From Conchiformibius kuhniae DSM 17694 (GTDB lineage Bacteria > Pseudomonadota > Gammaproteobacteria > Burkholderiales > Neisseriaceae): 64,000 nucleotides of DNA. The notes under the pieces are model-generated. The model worked only from the letters and a program-made list of their open reading frames with translations. It was not told where the DNA came from and did no database searches. The stretch spans positions 62,001-126,000 of the forward strand of contig NZ_AUAP01000001.1 of the NCBI RefSeq assembly GCF_000428785.1. The letters are read 5' to 3'. Below, piece after piece: positions 45,234 to 56,255 of this stretch; the first letter of the stretch is position 1; each line of letters opens with the position of its first letter. The position numbers and the translations under genes were made by a program.

Positions 45234-47324
45234 ATGATGGCTATAGCATTTAATCAAATTCGTGCTGTTGAATTATTACGCCAAGCCTCAGGAAAGCCTG
45301 ACGCACATTTTCGTGATGGTCAAGAAGAAGCCATATCCCATATTGTAACGTCGCCCCAACGTTTGTTGGTTGTGCAGAAAACAGGATGGGGAAAAAGTTT
45401 TGTCTATTTTATCGCCACAAAATTATTGCGTGAAGCTGGTTCTGGGCCTGCGCTTTTGGTTTCACCTTTACTGGCATTGATGAGAAACCAAATTGCAGCA
45501 GCAGAAAAAATGGGGATAAAAGCCGTAAGTATTAATTCAGATAATACTGATGAATGGTCAAGCATTGAGTATCAAATTGTTTCTGGGCAGGCCGATATTG
45601 TTTTAATTTCACCAGAGCGTTTAGCCAACCAACAATTTATCAATAATGTATTAAGTCGAATTTCAGACACCATTTCTCTGTTGGTCATTGATGAAGCACA
45701 TTGTATTTCAGATTGGGGGCATGATTTTCGTCCCCACTACCGTTTAATTGAAAGAATCATTAGAAACTTGCCGCCTAATTTACGTGTTTTAGCGACCACC
45801 GCAACAGCCAATAATCGTGTGATGGAGGATTTGGCTACTGTTTTAGGTTCTAATATTAAAATATTAAAAGGAGATTTAAACCGTCCATCACTTACTTTGC
45901 AAACCATTCGGATGCCCAGTCAAGTAGAACGTTTAGCATGGCTTTCGGAGCAATTGCATCATCTGCAAGGCAGTGGCATTATTTATACCCTAACCGTACG
46001 AGATGCATACCAAGTCGCAGAATGGTTGAAGTCGCAAGGATTAAATGTTGCTGCTTACACAGGGCAAACAGGAGATGAGCGCGTATATTTGGAAAATGCC
46101 TTGTTAAATAACCAGATTAAAGCACTGGTGGCAACGACTGCTTTGGGTATGGGATATGACAAACCCGATTTGGCCTTTGTGATTCACTACCAAAGACCTA
46201 ATTCTGTAGTAGCGTATTACCAACAAGTGGGGCGGGCGGGACGTGCTTTAGAACATGCTTACGGTGTATTGTTGAGTGGTGTTGAAGATGATGAAATCAG
46301 TAAATTTTTTATTGAAAGTGCCTTTCCTGCCCCTGAAGAAGTGGATATCGTTTTATCTGTGCTGGCTAGAATGCCAAACGGCGCATCAGTGCCTGAAATG
46401 AGAAATTATCTGAATTTAAGTGATGGCAAAATCAATCAAACCTTAAAATTACTGTCTTTGGAGTCTCCTGCACCTGTCGTCAAACAAGGCTCAAAATGGT
46501 TTTTAACCACCGCACCTTTATCGGATTTATTTTGGCAGCGAGTCGAACGTTTGACGAATTTAAGATATGCCGAACATCGGCAAATGCAGGATTACACCCA
46601 TTTGCCTTTTGGTGAACATATGGCGTTTTTGATTCGGGCGCTTGATGGTGATGTTAATCAGATTTCGACACCTGGCTTACCCCCTTTGCCCGTTTCAACT
46701 AATCCGCTATATATCCGGCAGGCAGTTGAATTTTTAAGACGCAGCTCAATCCCTATCGAGCCCAGAAAGCAATGGCCTTTTGGGGGGTTGAGCAAATATG
46801 GTGTGAAGGGGGCAATACCTTCTGATTATCGGTCGGAAGAAGGTAAAGCATTATCGGTTTGGGGTGATTCGGGTTGGGGGCAGCAGGTCAAGCAAAATAA
46901 ATATCAGGATAAGCACTTTTCGGATGAATTGGTGGCGGCTTGTTTGAATATGCTGGAAAACTGGCAACCTCATCCAAAGCCTACTTGGCTGACGTGTGTG
47001 CCTTCCTTAAGAAATCCCCATTTGGTTGCAGATTTTGCACGACGTTTGGCGGAAAAGATGGGCTTGCCATTTTATCCGATTATTCAAAAAATCAGAGAAA
47101 CCGAGCCACAAAAATTGATGAAAAACAGTCATGCACAAGCCTGTAATTTAGATGGTGCTTTTAAATTGATTGATTCTCCGCCCAGAGAACCTGTTTTATT
47201 GATTGATGATATGGTGGATTCGCGTTGGACATTCACTATATGTGCCTATTTGCTAAAAAGAGGCGGTAGTGGTGCGGTTTTTCCGCTTGCACTTTCTCAA
47301 ACCACCAATCAAGGAGGGGAGTGA
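45234..47324 (+). CDS. rqlH: RecQ-like helicase with C-terminal phosphoribosyltransferase motif (RqlH/PsyrT type)
   Basis: This 696-residue protein has a full RecQ-type helicase core: motif 0 FRDGQ (26-30), motif I KTGWGKS (49-55, Trp where RecQ has Gly), DEAH (153-156) with the aromatic-rich loop [18 protein letters not shown] (188-192), [10 protein letters not shown] and motif [10 protein letters not shown] (330-337). It lacks an HRDC domain. The C-terminus carries the PRPP-loop-like [15 protein letters not shown] (654-668) of ComFC-like phosphoribosyltransferases. The combination with a DprA-like partner is the architecture of RqlHI/PsyrTA, described as a genotoxic helicase restrained by its partner and as a toxin-antitoxin or phage-defence system. 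The gene is clearly AT-rich in a GC-rich chromosome, a sign of transfer. Confidence 0.88.
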   Translation: MMAIAFNQIRAVELLRQASGKPDAHFRDGQEEAISHIVTSPQRLLVVQKTGWGKSFVYFIATKLLREAGSGPALLVSPLLALMRNQIAAAEKMGIKAVSINSDNTDEWSSIEYQIVSGQADIVLISPERLANQQFINNVLSRISDTISLLVIDEAHCISDWGHDFRPHYRLIERIIRNLPPNLRVLATTATANNRVMEDLATVLGSNIKILKGDLNRPSLTLQTIRMPSQVERLAWLSEQLHHLQGSGIIYTLTVRDAYQVAEWLKSQGLNVAAYTGQTGDERVYLENALLNNQIKALVATTALGMGYDKPDLAFVIHYQRPNSVVAYYQQVGRAGRALEHAYGVLLSGVEDDEISKFFIESAFPAPEEVDIVLSVLARMPNGASVPEMRNYLNLSDGKINQTLKLLSLESPAPVVKQGSKWFLTTAPLSDLFWQRVERLTNLRYAEHRQMQDYTHLPFGEHMAFLIRALDGDVNQISTPGLPPLPVSTNPLYIRQAVEFLRRSSIPIEPRKQWPFGGLSKYGVKGAIPSDYRSEEGKALSVWGDSGWGQQVKQNKYQDKHFSDELVAACLNMLENWQPHPKPTWLTCVPSLRNPHLVADFARRLAEKMGLPFYPIIQKIRETEPQKLMKNSHAQACNLDGAFKLIDSPPREPVLLIDDMVDSRWTFTICAYLLKRGGSGAVFPLALSQTTNQGGE

Positions 47325-48292
47325 TGTTTGTTTCTGATAATACCAAAGCGATTTTGCTTTTAACCGACTCATTAAAAAATCCAAGAGATGAAAATAAAGT
47401 TAAGTTACTAACACCCAAAGAATATCATCAATTTGCAGTTTATCTGCACAGTATTCGTAAGCAGCCTGAAGATTTATTAACATCTGATTTGGATAATATT
47501 TTGAAGGATTATCCCAAATTGGAGCGTGTGCGCATCCACCGTTTGTTGGATCGGGGATTTTTGTTGAGTCAAACTTTGGATTATTGGTATACGCGCAATC
47601 TTTGGGTTGTCAGTCGTGCTGATAAGAACTATCCCCGTCGTTTTAAAAGCCGTTTGGCTGAAAATGCGCCACCCGTACTTTATGGATGTGGTGATGTTGG
47701 TTTATTGAATCGGGCAGGTGGGTTGGCGATTGTTGGCTCTCGCGACATTGATGATGATTTGATTAACTATACCATGCAGGTTGCGTGCTTGGCTGCGCAA
47801 GCGGGTTGTATGGTTGTTTCCGGTGGTGCTAAGGGAGCTGACCAAGCAGCAATGAGGGGGGCTTTAGATGCCGGTGGTGTAGTGTGTGGTGTTTTGGCAG
47901 ATAATTTGGAAAGAGCGGCTTTAAACGCGGAAAATCGTTTGGTATTGCAAGAAGATCGTTTGGTTTTGGTTTCTGCTTGTCATCCGAAATCACGTTTTTT
48001 AGTGGGTAATGCGATGCAACGAAATAAATATATTTATGCTTTGTCTGATGCCGGATTGGTTATTAATTCTGATTTCAATAAAGGTGGAACTTGGGCAGGT
48101 GTGGTGGAGCAATTGGATAAGTATCAGAATATTCCGATTTATGTCCGTTCGACAGGAATGCGAACGAAGGGTTTAGATGCTTTGTTGGCAAAAGGTGCAT
48201 CTTTATGGCCTAATTTGGGTGTGAATCATTTTTTGGATATTTTCCATCTGTCTTCACGGCAGAATGTCGGTAATTTGGAACTATTTTCTTAA
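47324..48292 (+). CDS. rqlI: DprA-like SLOG-fold protein (RqlI/PsyrA type)
   Basis: This 322-residue protein has an N-terminal helical part (about 1-115) and a Rossmann-like DprA/SLOG domain: [10 protein letters not shown] (136-145), [18 protein letters not shown] (164-181), and the later [19 protein letters not shown]. Natural-competence DprA proteins share this fold, but the gene here is partner to the helicase. The stop of rqlH and its ATG overlap (TGATG); AAGGAGGGG (47311-47319) is a strong site, and an in-frame GTG at 47321 also exists. In RqlHI the DprA-like partner limits helicase toxicity. The word AAGCAGCCTGAA (47459-47470) lies inside. Confidence 0.87.
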   Translation: MFVSDNTKAILLLTDSLKNPRDENKVKLLTPKEYHQFAVYLHSIRKQPEDLLTSDLDNILKDYPKLERVRIHRLLDRGFLLSQTLDYWYTRNLWVVSRADKNYPRRFKSRLAENAPPVLYGCGDVGLLNRAGGLAIVGSRDIDDDLINYTMQVACLAAQAGCMVVSGGAKGADQAAMRGALDAGGVVCGVLADNLERAALNAENRLVLQEDRLVLVSACHPKSRFLVGNAMQRNKYIYALSDAGLVINSDFNKGGTWAGVVEQLDKYQNIPIYVRSTGMRTKGLDALLAKGASLWPNLGVNHFLDIFHLSSRQNVGNLELFS

Positions 48293-48407
48293 ATCAATGT
48301 GATGGAGCAAGGCGGATAGTCTATTTTTGCCATTTTGGGGCAAAATCACGCTTTTGCGGCAGATGCGGCGGTTTTGGTTTACAATCATCTATTTTTTCCC
48401 TGCTGCC

Positions 48408-50699
48408 ATGACCGACCACACCGACCGCCTGTCCCTCGCCGACTACGCCCAACGCGCCTACTTGGAATACGCCATGAGCGTGGTCAAAGGCCGCGCCCTG
48501 CCCGATGTGCGGGACGGACAAAAACCCGTGCAACGCCGCATCTTGTTTGCCATGAAAGACATGGGCTTGAACCACGCCGCCAAGCCCGTCAAATCCGCCC
48601 GCGTGGTCGGCGAAATCCTCGGCAAATACCACCCGCACGGCGATGCCTCCGCCTACGATGCCATGGTACGCATGGCGCAGGAATTCACCCTGCGCTATCC
48701 CCTGATTGAGGGCGTGGGCAACTTCGGCTCGCGGGACGGCGACGGCGCGGCGGCGATGCGTTACACCGAAGCGCGGCTCACCGAACTGGCAGGCTTGCTG
48801 CTGGACGAATTGGAACAAGGCACGGCGGATTTCGTGCCGAACTATGACGGCGCGTTCCGCGAACCGCAATGCCTGCCCGCCCGCCTGCCGATGCTGCTGC
48901 TCAACGGCGCGTCCGGCATCGCCGTGGGCATGGCAACGGAAATTCCGCCGCACAATCTTGCCGAAACCGCCGCCGCCGCCGTTGCCCTGCTGAAAAATCC
49001 TAATTTGGACACCGCCGCGTTGATGGCACACATTCCCGCACCCGACTTTGCCGGCGGCGGCCACATCATCACCCCAGCCGAAGACATTCTCCGCATCTAC
49101 GAAACCGGCAAAGGCAGCCTGCGCGTACGCGCCCGTTACCACACCGAAGCCCTCGCACGCGGACAATGGCGCATCGTCATCACCGAGCTGCCCCCGCACA
49201 CCAACGCGCAAAAAGTGTTGGCGGAAATTGAAGAACAAACCAATCCCAAACCCAAATCCGGCAAAAAACAGCTTTCCCAAGACCAGCTCAACACCAAAAA
49301 ACTGATGCTGGATTTGCTGGAACGCGTGCGCGATGAAAGCGACGGCGAACAGCCCGTGCGTTTGGTATTGGAACCGAAATCCGCCCGCATCAAGCCCGAA
49401 CACTTTATCAACACCCTGATGGCGCAAACGTCTTTGGAAGGCAATGTTCCCGTTAATCTGGTGATGATGGGCGCGGACGGCCGTCCCGCACAAAAAAACC
49501 TGAAAACCATTTTGCAAGAATGGCTGGCTTTCCGCGCCGACACCGTTACCCGCCGTTTGGCGCACCGTTTGGCGCAGGTGGAAAAACGCATTCACATTCT
49601 GGAAGGACGTTTGACCGTTTTCCTGCATATTGACGAAGTGATTGCCGTGATTCGCGAAGCGGACGAGCCGAAAGCGGAACTGATGGCGCGTTTCCCATTA
49701 AGCGAAACGCAGGCAGACGATATTTTGGAAATCCGTTTGCGCCAACTTGCCCGTTTGGAAGGCATCAGGCTGGAAAACGAATTGGCGGATTTGCGCGAAG
49801 AGCAAAACGGTTTGCAGCATTTGCTCGCGCATGACGGCGAAAAAAAGAAGTTAATCATCAAAGAAATCCAAGCCGATGCCAAACGTTTCGGCGATGCGCG
49901 GCGCACGCTGGTGCAGGAAGCGGAACGCGCCGCGCTCACCCAAAGCACGGCGGACGAGCCGCTCACGCTGATTTTGTCGCAACAGGGCTGGATTCGCAGC
50001 CGCGCCGGACACGGCTTGGATTTGGCGCAAACTGCGTTCAAAGAGGGCGATGCGCTGCAACAGGTGCTGGAAATCCGCAGTGCGCGTCCGGTGGTGGTGT
50101 TGGACACTTTGGGGCGCAGCTACACCGTTGATGCGGCAGACATTCCGGGCGGGCGCGGCGACGGTGTGCCGCTTGCTTCGCTGATTGCCCTGCAAGCGGG
50201 CGCGGGGGTGGCGTGTTTGCTGCACGGTGCGCCGGAGCATCAGTTTTTGCTTGCCAATTCGGGCGGTTACGGCTTTATCGTGCGCTTGGAGCATTTGCTC
50301 ACGCGCATGAAGGCGGGCAAGGAAGTGATGAAGCTGGAGCGCGGCGAAACGCTGCTGCCGCCCGTGCCGGTATTGCGTGCGGCGATGATTAACCCCGACA
50401 GCAAAATCGTGTTTGCCACCGCGCACAACCGCTTGTTGGCGGTGTCGCCCGCCGAAATCAAGGTGATGGCGAAAGGGCGCGGCGTGCAGTTGTTGTCGCT
50501 GCACGGGGGCGACCGTTTGACCGTGTGCGCCGCCGTGTCCACCCCCGTGGTTTCGGTGGCATCGGCAAACGGGCGCGGCAAGGTCCGTACCGAAACGCTG
50601 CGGATTGCCGACATTGCCGGCAAGCGCGGGCGCAAAGGCAAAGCCATGACGGGCGCAGACCCCGTTTGTGGCATTTTTCCCGTATTTTCTCAAGAGTAA
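48408..50699 (+). CDS. parC: DNA topoisomerase IV subunit A
   Basis: This 763-residue protein cuts and rejoins DNA to separate linked chromosomes. The active Tyr is Y119 (AAAMRYTEARL), with the helix-turn-helix GKYHPHGDASAYDAMVRMAQ. The quinolone-determining positions read A80 and D84, where E. coli has S80 and E84. The C-terminal beta-pinwheel part includes GGRGDGVPLASL and KGRGVQLLSL. The ATG at 48408 gives MTDHTDRLSLADYA. It begins 115 bases after the AT-rich island and has a possible TACAAT -10 at 48380. parE is not adjacent. Confidence 0.95.
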   Translation: MTDHTDRLSLADYAQRAYLEYAMSVVKGRALPDVRDGQKPVQRRILFAMKDMGLNHAAKPVKSARVVGEILGKYHPHGDASAYDAMVRMAQEFTLRYPLIEGVGNFGSRDGDGAAAMRYTEARLTELAGLLLDELEQGTADFVPNYDGAFREPQCLPARLPMLLLNGASGIAVGMATEIPPHNLAETAAAAVALLKNPNLDTAALMAHIPAPDFAGGGHIITPAEDILRIYETGKGSLRVRARYHTEALARGQWRIVITELPPHTNAQKVLAEIEEQTNPKPKSGKKQLSQDQLNTKKLMLDLLERVRDESDGEQPVRLVLEPKSARIKPEHFINTLMAQTSLEGNVPVNLVMMGADGRPAQKNLKTILQEWLAFRADTVTRRLAHRLAQVEKRIHILEGRLTVFLHIDEVIAVIREADEPKAELMARFPLSETQADDILEIRLRQLARLEGIRLENELADLREEQNGLQHLLAHDGEKKKLIIKEIQADAKRFGDARRTLVQEAERAALTQSTADEPLTLILSQQGWIRSRAGHGLDLAQTAFKEGDALQQVLEIRSARPVVVLDTLGRSYTVDAADIPGGRGDGVPLASLIALQAGAGVACLLHGAPEHQFLLANSGGYGFIVRLEHLLTRMKAGKEVMKLERGETLLPPVPVLRAAMINPDSKIVFATAHNRLLAVSPAEIKVMAKGRGVQLLSLHGGDRLTVCAAVSTPVVSVASANGRGKVRTETLRIADIAGKRGRKGKAMTGADPVCGIFPVFSQE

Positions 50700-50705
50700 A
50701 GCACT

Positions 50706-52325
50706 ATGGCCGTTTCCGCACAACCCGTTTGGCAGGCGCAGGATTGGGAAGTCCAAATCGACCGCATCATCAGCCTGACCAACATCGCCCGCGTTACCGT
50801 GTTTTTCACGCTGATGATGTTTACCGCTTTTTCGCAGCAGTGGAGCGATTTGTTTGAAATCCGCCAAGAGCGTTTTTCCGCCTTGTTTGCCTATTTGAAC
50901 TCGGGGGGCATGCGGGCGTGGCTGTGGGCATACGGCATCATGATGATTGTCTGCATCGTCAATCCCAATTGGCAAAAGCAGGACCGCAGTACCGCACCGA
51001 GCATTTCCGCCGTTACCGACATCACCATGATGGTGTTGCTGACGCATTTGCTGGGGGGCATCAATTCGGGCTTTGCGATTTTGATTCTGCCGTTTTTGGC
51101 GGTGTCGTGCCTGTTGAGTTACGGGCGTTATCCTTTGCTGTATGCCAGCTATGCGTCCGTGCTGATTTTGCTGCTGCTGATTTGGCGCGAGTGGCCGTTC
51201 GGTGCCGATGTGCCGAGCTATTTTAATGCGGTAACGGGCAATGTGCTGCTGATTGCGGGCTGTTATCTGGTGTCGCTGCTGACTTCGTATGCGGCGTCGT
51301 TTTTGCTGCGGGCGGGCGAGTCGGTGAAAAAGCACCGCACGGCGTTCGAGCGCATCAGCGCGCTGAACAAGGTGGTGCTCAACCGCATGCAGGAAGCGGT
51401 GCTGGTGGTCGATGCCGACTGCCTTGTGTGGCTGCACAACCGCCAAACGCTGAATTATTTTTCCGACATCAAAAACAACAGCCACGCGCCCCTGTTGCGC
51501 GATTTGGTGCGGCGCTGGCAGGGCAACAGCAAGCAGTCGTTTGAAACCAATCTGATATTGGGCGGGCGCGACATGAACATCCGCGCCGTGCCGGTGTCGC
51601 AGGAAAGCACGGAGCTGCTGATTTTGTTTATCCGTGCCGAAAAGGAACGCCAGTTGGAAGCGCAGTCGGTGAAGCTGGCATCGCTGGGCTTGCTCACCGC
51701 CAATTTCGCCCACGAAATCCGCAATCCGCTCTCTGCGGTGCGCCAAGCCAACGGGCTGATGATTGAAAACACCGAAGACGACCCGATGGCGGCGAAGCTG
51801 TGCGGCATCATCGACAAAAACATTGCCCGCATCGATAAGATGATTGAGGAGGTTTCCAGCCTGAACAAGCGCGACCGCATCGACCGTCAGAATATTTTGT
51901 TTGAAGAGTTTTGGAACAGCTTTCATCAGGAGTTTTTGCTCACGCGCCCCGAAGCGGCGGGCGCGTTCAAAACCAGCTTTATCAAGAATGCGGCGGTGGT
52001 GTTCGACCCGATGCACTTGCAGCAGATTTTGTGGAATTTGTGCAATAATGCGTGGCGGCACAGCAGCCGGCGCAAAGATGCGGTAACCGTTACCGTGTAT
52101 CCGCAAAAAAGCGGCAATTTGTCGCTGCGGGTGTTTGACGATGGCGGCGGCGTGCCCGACAATATTGTCCAGCATTTGTTTGAGCCGTTTTACACCACAC
52201 AGGCAGAAGGCACGGGCTTGGGGCTGTACATCGCCCGCGAGCTGGCGCACGCCAATAAGGGCGATTTGCGCTATCTGCCCGAGAAAAAAGCCTTTGAACT
52301 GATTTTACCGAAAGCAGAATCATGA
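50706..52325 (+). CDS. pilS: Sensor histidine kinase PilS
   Basis: This 539-residue kinase has six membrane helices in its first 200 residues, a PAS-like stretch (LNKVVLNRMQEAVLVVDADC), then the histidine kinase core: H-box NFAHEIRNPLSAVRQA with the phosphorylated His at 336, N-box LWNLCNNAWRHSS, and the G-boxes FDDGGGVPD and EGTGLGLYIA. The architecture is that of PilS, which senses pilin level in the membrane and controls type IV pilus genes with PilR. It starts six bases after parC and overlaps pilR by four. Confidence 0.9.
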   Translation: MAVSAQPVWQAQDWEVQIDRIISLTNIARVTVFFTLMMFTAFSQQWSDLFEIRQERFSALFAYLNSGGMRAWLWAYGIMMIVCIVNPNWQKQDRSTAPSISAVTDITMMVLLTHLLGGINSGFAILILPFLAVSCLLSYGRYPLLYASYASVLILLLLIWREWPFGADVPSYFNAVTGNVLLIAGCYLVSLLTSYAASFLLRAGESVKKHRTAFERISALNKVVLNRMQEAVLVVDADCLVWLHNRQTLNYFSDIKNNSHAPLLRDLVRRWQGNSKQSFETNLILGGRDMNIRAVPVSQESTELLILFIRAEKERQLEAQSVKLASLGLLTANFAHEIRNPLSAVRQANGLMIENTEDDPMAAKLCGIIDKNIARIDKMIEEVSSLNKRDRIDRQNILFEEFWNSFHQEFLLTRPEAAGAFKTSFIKNAAVVFDPMHLQQILWNLCNNAWRHSSRRKDAVTVTVYPQKSGNLSLRVFDDGGGVPDNIVQHLFEPFYTTQAEGTGLGLYIARELAHANKGDLRYLPEKKAFELILPKAES

Positions 52326-53848
52326 CCCGACACAGTTTGAACCGCCCCGTTTTGGTGGTGGACGATGAAGCCGATATCCGCGATTTGATGGAAATGACCC
52401 TGATGAAGATGGGTTTGGACGTGGACACCGCCGAAGGCGTTGCCATTGCCAAGAAAAAATTGGACGAAAACAAATATTCGCTGGTGCTCACCGATATGCG
52501 TATGCCGGACGGCTCGGGCTTGGAGGTGGTGGAGCACATTACCGAAGGCGGACACGATACGCCCGTTGCCGTCATCACCGCCTTCGGCAATGCCGACCAA
52601 GCGGTGCAGGCTTTGAAAATCGGTGCGTTTGATTATCTGCAAAAGCCGATTACGCTGGCGCAGTTGCGCACGCTGGTGAAGTCGGCGGTGCGCGTGCAGG
52701 ACGAAAACAACCGTCCGCTTGCCGCCGCGCCCGCACCGCCGCCCGTTGCCGATGCGCCGCCGCCGCGCCAAGCCGCCGCGCCGTCTGCCCCGCCCGTTTT
52801 TTCCGAGCAAAGCCGCATCGATGTGTTTGTCGAACCCGCCGCCGATGCCGCCGCGCACGGTTTGAAACACGAATACGACATTCCGCGCATTTTGGGCAAG
52901 TCGCAGCAGATTGAGGAAGCGCGCCGTTTAATTCGCAAGCTGGCGCAAACGCAAGTGCCGGTGTACATTTCCGGCGAAAGCGGTTCGGGCAAGGAGCAGG
53001 CGGCGCGGAGCATTCACGAGCTGTCCGAGCGGCGCGACAAGCCGTTTATCGCGGTAAACTGCGGCGCGATTCCGGAAAACCTGATGGAAAGCGAGTTTTT
53101 CGGTTACAAAAAAGGCAGCTTCACCGGCGCCGACCAAGACCGTTTGGGCTTTTTCCAGCACGCGCACGGCGGCACGCTGTTTTTGGACGAAGTGGCGGAT
53201 TTGCCGCTTGCCATGCAGGTGAAGCTGCTGCGCGCCATTCAGGAAAAGACGGTGCGGCGCATCGGCGACGCGCAGGAAGTGAAAGTGGACGTGCGGATTG
53301 TTTCCGCCACCCACAAAAACCTTGCCGCGCTGGTGCAGGAGGGCAGTTTCCGCCAAGACCTGTTTTACCGCCTGAACGTGGTGTCGCTGCACATGCCGCC
53401 CTTGCGCGAAATGCACGAGGATTTGGAACAATTGATTGTGTATCTGCTGAAAAAACACCACGGCGGGCAGGGCGTGAAAATGACCGCCGCCGCCCGCGAC
53501 GCGCTGCTGCACTACAACTATCCGGGCAACTTCCGCGAGCTGGAAAACATCTTGGAACGCGCCGTTGCCCTTGCCGCCAACAACGTGATTGACGTGGAAG
53601 ATTTGCAAATCCACAGCGAGCCGGTGAGCTTGGCGGGCGAACACATCATCGCCGAAGAGCCCAATGCCGCACTGCCCGGCTTCCAAATGGGTCATACCCA
53701 GCTTCAAGACTATCTGGACGATGTGGAACGGCAGATTCTGCAACAGGCGCTCACCTACACCCGCTACAACCGCACCCAAGCGGCGAAAGTATTGGGCATC
53801 AGCTTCCGCAGCATGCGCTACCGGCTCGACCGCCTGTCCATCGAATAG
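52322..53848 (+). CDS. pilR: Sigma54-dependent response regulator PilR
   Basis: This 508-residue NtrC-family regulator has a receiver domain with D58 (LTDMRMPDGSG), an AAA+ domain with Walker A SGESGSGKEQAARS, the sigma54-contact loop GSFTGA (about 265-270, Ser in place of the common Ala), Walker B GGTLFLDEVADLP, and a C-terminal Fis-type helix-turn-helix (NRTQAAKVLGISFRSMRYRL). It would activate pilin transcription with RpoN. In pathogenic Neisseria this system is degraded and rpoN is lost; the complete pair here suggests working sigma54 control. A long linker of Ala/Pro lies at about 130-165. Confidence 0.92.
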   Translation: MTRHSLNRPVLVVDDEADIRDLMEMTLMKMGLDVDTAEGVAIAKKKLDENKYSLVLTDMRMPDGSGLEVVEHITEGGHDTPVAVITAFGNADQAVQALKIGAFDYLQKPITLAQLRTLVKSAVRVQDENNRPLAAAPAPPPVADAPPPRQAAAPSAPPVFSEQSRIDVFVEPAADAAAHGLKHEYDIPRILGKSQQIEEARRLIRKLAQTQVPVYISGESGSGKEQAARSIHELSERRDKPFIAVNCGAIPENLMESEFFGYKKGSFTGADQDRLGFFQHAHGGTLFLDEVADLPLAMQVKLLRAIQEKTVRRIGDAQEVKVDVRIVSATHKNLAALVQEGSFRQDLFYRLNVVSLHMPPLREMHEDLEQLIVYLLKKHHGGQGVKMTAAARDALLHYNYPGNFRELENILERAVALAANNVIDVEDLQIHSEPVSLAGEHIIAEEPNAALPGFQMGHTQLQDYLDDVERQILQQALTYTRYNRTQAAKVLGISFRSMRYRLDRLSIE

Positions 53849-53862
53849 GCGCAGATGAAGCG

Positions 53863-53899
53863 GATTGGCAACACCGTTGTGCCAATCGGCGGCGTTTTT
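53863..53899 (+). terminator. Hairpin after pilR
   Basis: The stem GATTGGCA (53863-53870) / TGCCAATC (53880-53887) is followed by GGCGGCGTTTTT. The T-run is displaced, so it is a probable but weak terminator. Confidence 0.45.
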
Positions 53900-53975
53900 G
53901 CGCCAACACAATGCCCGCCGCCGCGTTTGGCGCGATAATGCTACGGTTCGCATTTGAAAAAAGGAAACCGAAACC

Positions 53976-54749
53976 ATGCGCCGGCATTTTTTCCTGCTGC
54001 TTTTGCCCCTGTTGGGCGCGTGCGGCGCGGGCGACAACGGTCAAACCGCTTCGCAAGCGTCCGCACTGCCCGAATACCGCGTGTTTACCGAACAATCCTA
54101 CCCGCCGTTTATCATGCACGGCGGCAGCGAAACAAGCGGCTTCGAATACGACCTGCTCAACGCCATTGCCGCCAAACAGGGCTTCACCCTGAACTACACC
54201 CCGCATTTGTGGGCGGGGCTGTTCGACACCCTTGATGCGGGCAAGTCCGACATCTTGAGCGCGGGCATCACCATCACCGAAGCACGGAAAGAAAAAATGT
54301 CGTTTTCCGAGCCGTATTTTGAAACCGAATCCGCCCTGCTGGTGGGCAAAGACAGCCAAATCAAAAGCTTTGCCGACATGATGGGCAAAAAAATCGCCGT
54401 CAAAGAAGGCACTTCGCAAGACCAAACCGTCAAGCAATACCAAAAAGGCGTGGGTGAACCCGTGTATGTCGCCACCACTTGGTTCACCATTCGCGAAACC
54501 ATGGCGGGCAATACCGATGCCGCATTGGGCGACTGGGGCGTGATGCGCTACTACACCAAACAACACGGCAAAGAATACGGCATCAGCGTGGTGCGCGACC
54601 CGAAAGCCGAAAAAGAACTGCTCGGCTTTGCCGTAAAAAAAGACAATACCCAACTGCAAAGCAAACTGAATCGGGGCTTGGCACAACTGAAGGCGGACGG
54701 CAGCTATGATAAAATCTACCAAAAATGGTTCGGCGATGCCGAAAAATAA
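53976..54749 (+). CDS. Amino-acid ABC transporter substrate-binding lipoprotein
   Basis: This 257-residue protein starts with a lipoprotein signal (MRRHFFLLLLPLLGACG, lipobox LGAC, Cys16) and then has the SBP family 3 fold: YRVFTEQSYPPFIMHGG, GFEYDLLNAIAAKQGF, DILSAGITITEARKEKMSFS and the late GRYDKIYQKWFG-like end (GSYDKIYQKWFGDA). It binds a polar amino acid for import; the exact substrate cannot be told. No permease or ATPase genes are adjacent, so it works with a transporter encoded elsewhere. A single transcript with purB (30 bases later) is possible. Confidence 0.9.
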   Translation: MRRHFFLLLLPLLGACGAGDNGQTASQASALPEYRVFTEQSYPPFIMHGGSETSGFEYDLLNAIAAKQGFTLNYTPHLWAGLFDTLDAGKSDILSAGITITEARKEKMSFSEPYFETESALLVGKDSQIKSFADMMGKKIAVKEGTSQDQTVKQYQKGVGEPVYVATTWFTIRETMAGNTDAALGDWGVMRYYTKQHGKEYGISVVRDPKAEKELLGFAVKKDNTQLQSKLNRGLAQLKADGSYDKIYQKWFGDAEK

Positions 54750-54766
54750 TTTCTCCAACCCGATAA

Positions 54767-56146
<1,380 letters not shown>

Positions 56147-56149
<3 letters not shown>

Positions 56150-56175
56150 ACAAATTTCCGCCGATTCCGTATAAT
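56147..56175 (+). promoter_or_regulatory. Promoter of purM
   Basis: TAGACA (56147-56152) and TATAAT (56170-56175) have an ideal 17-base spacer, starting at the purB stop. Predicted start of transcription about 56182, giving a 74-base leader. Confidence 0.65.
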
Positions 56176-56189
56176 TGGCAAATTTTTCT

Positions 56190-56222
56190 GCTGCCTGAAC
56201 CGCCCCGCGCGTTTCAGGCAGC
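56190..56222. other. Inverted pair of uptake words in the purM leader
   Basis: GCTGCCTGAA (56190-56199) and TTCAGGCAGC (56213-56222) can form a 10-bp stem. No T-run follows on either strand, so it is not a classical terminator. It lies just after the predicted purM start of transcription. Confidence 0.7.
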
Positions 56223-56255
56223 GTGCGTAACAAAGCCTTTCAGGAAAGCCCCACC

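Noticed and set aside
47324..48292. Chromosomal competence gene dprA
   Set aside because: The gene overlaps the helicase gene, is AT-rich and has a different N-terminal part; the true dprA should lie elsewhere.
45150..48330. Prophage or integrative element around the rqlHI-like genes
   Set aside because: No integrase, att-like direct repeats or phage genes; only composition shows that it is foreign.
56190..56222. Terminator between purB and purM
   Set aside because: The stem is good but no T-run follows on either strand, and a promoter lies before it.
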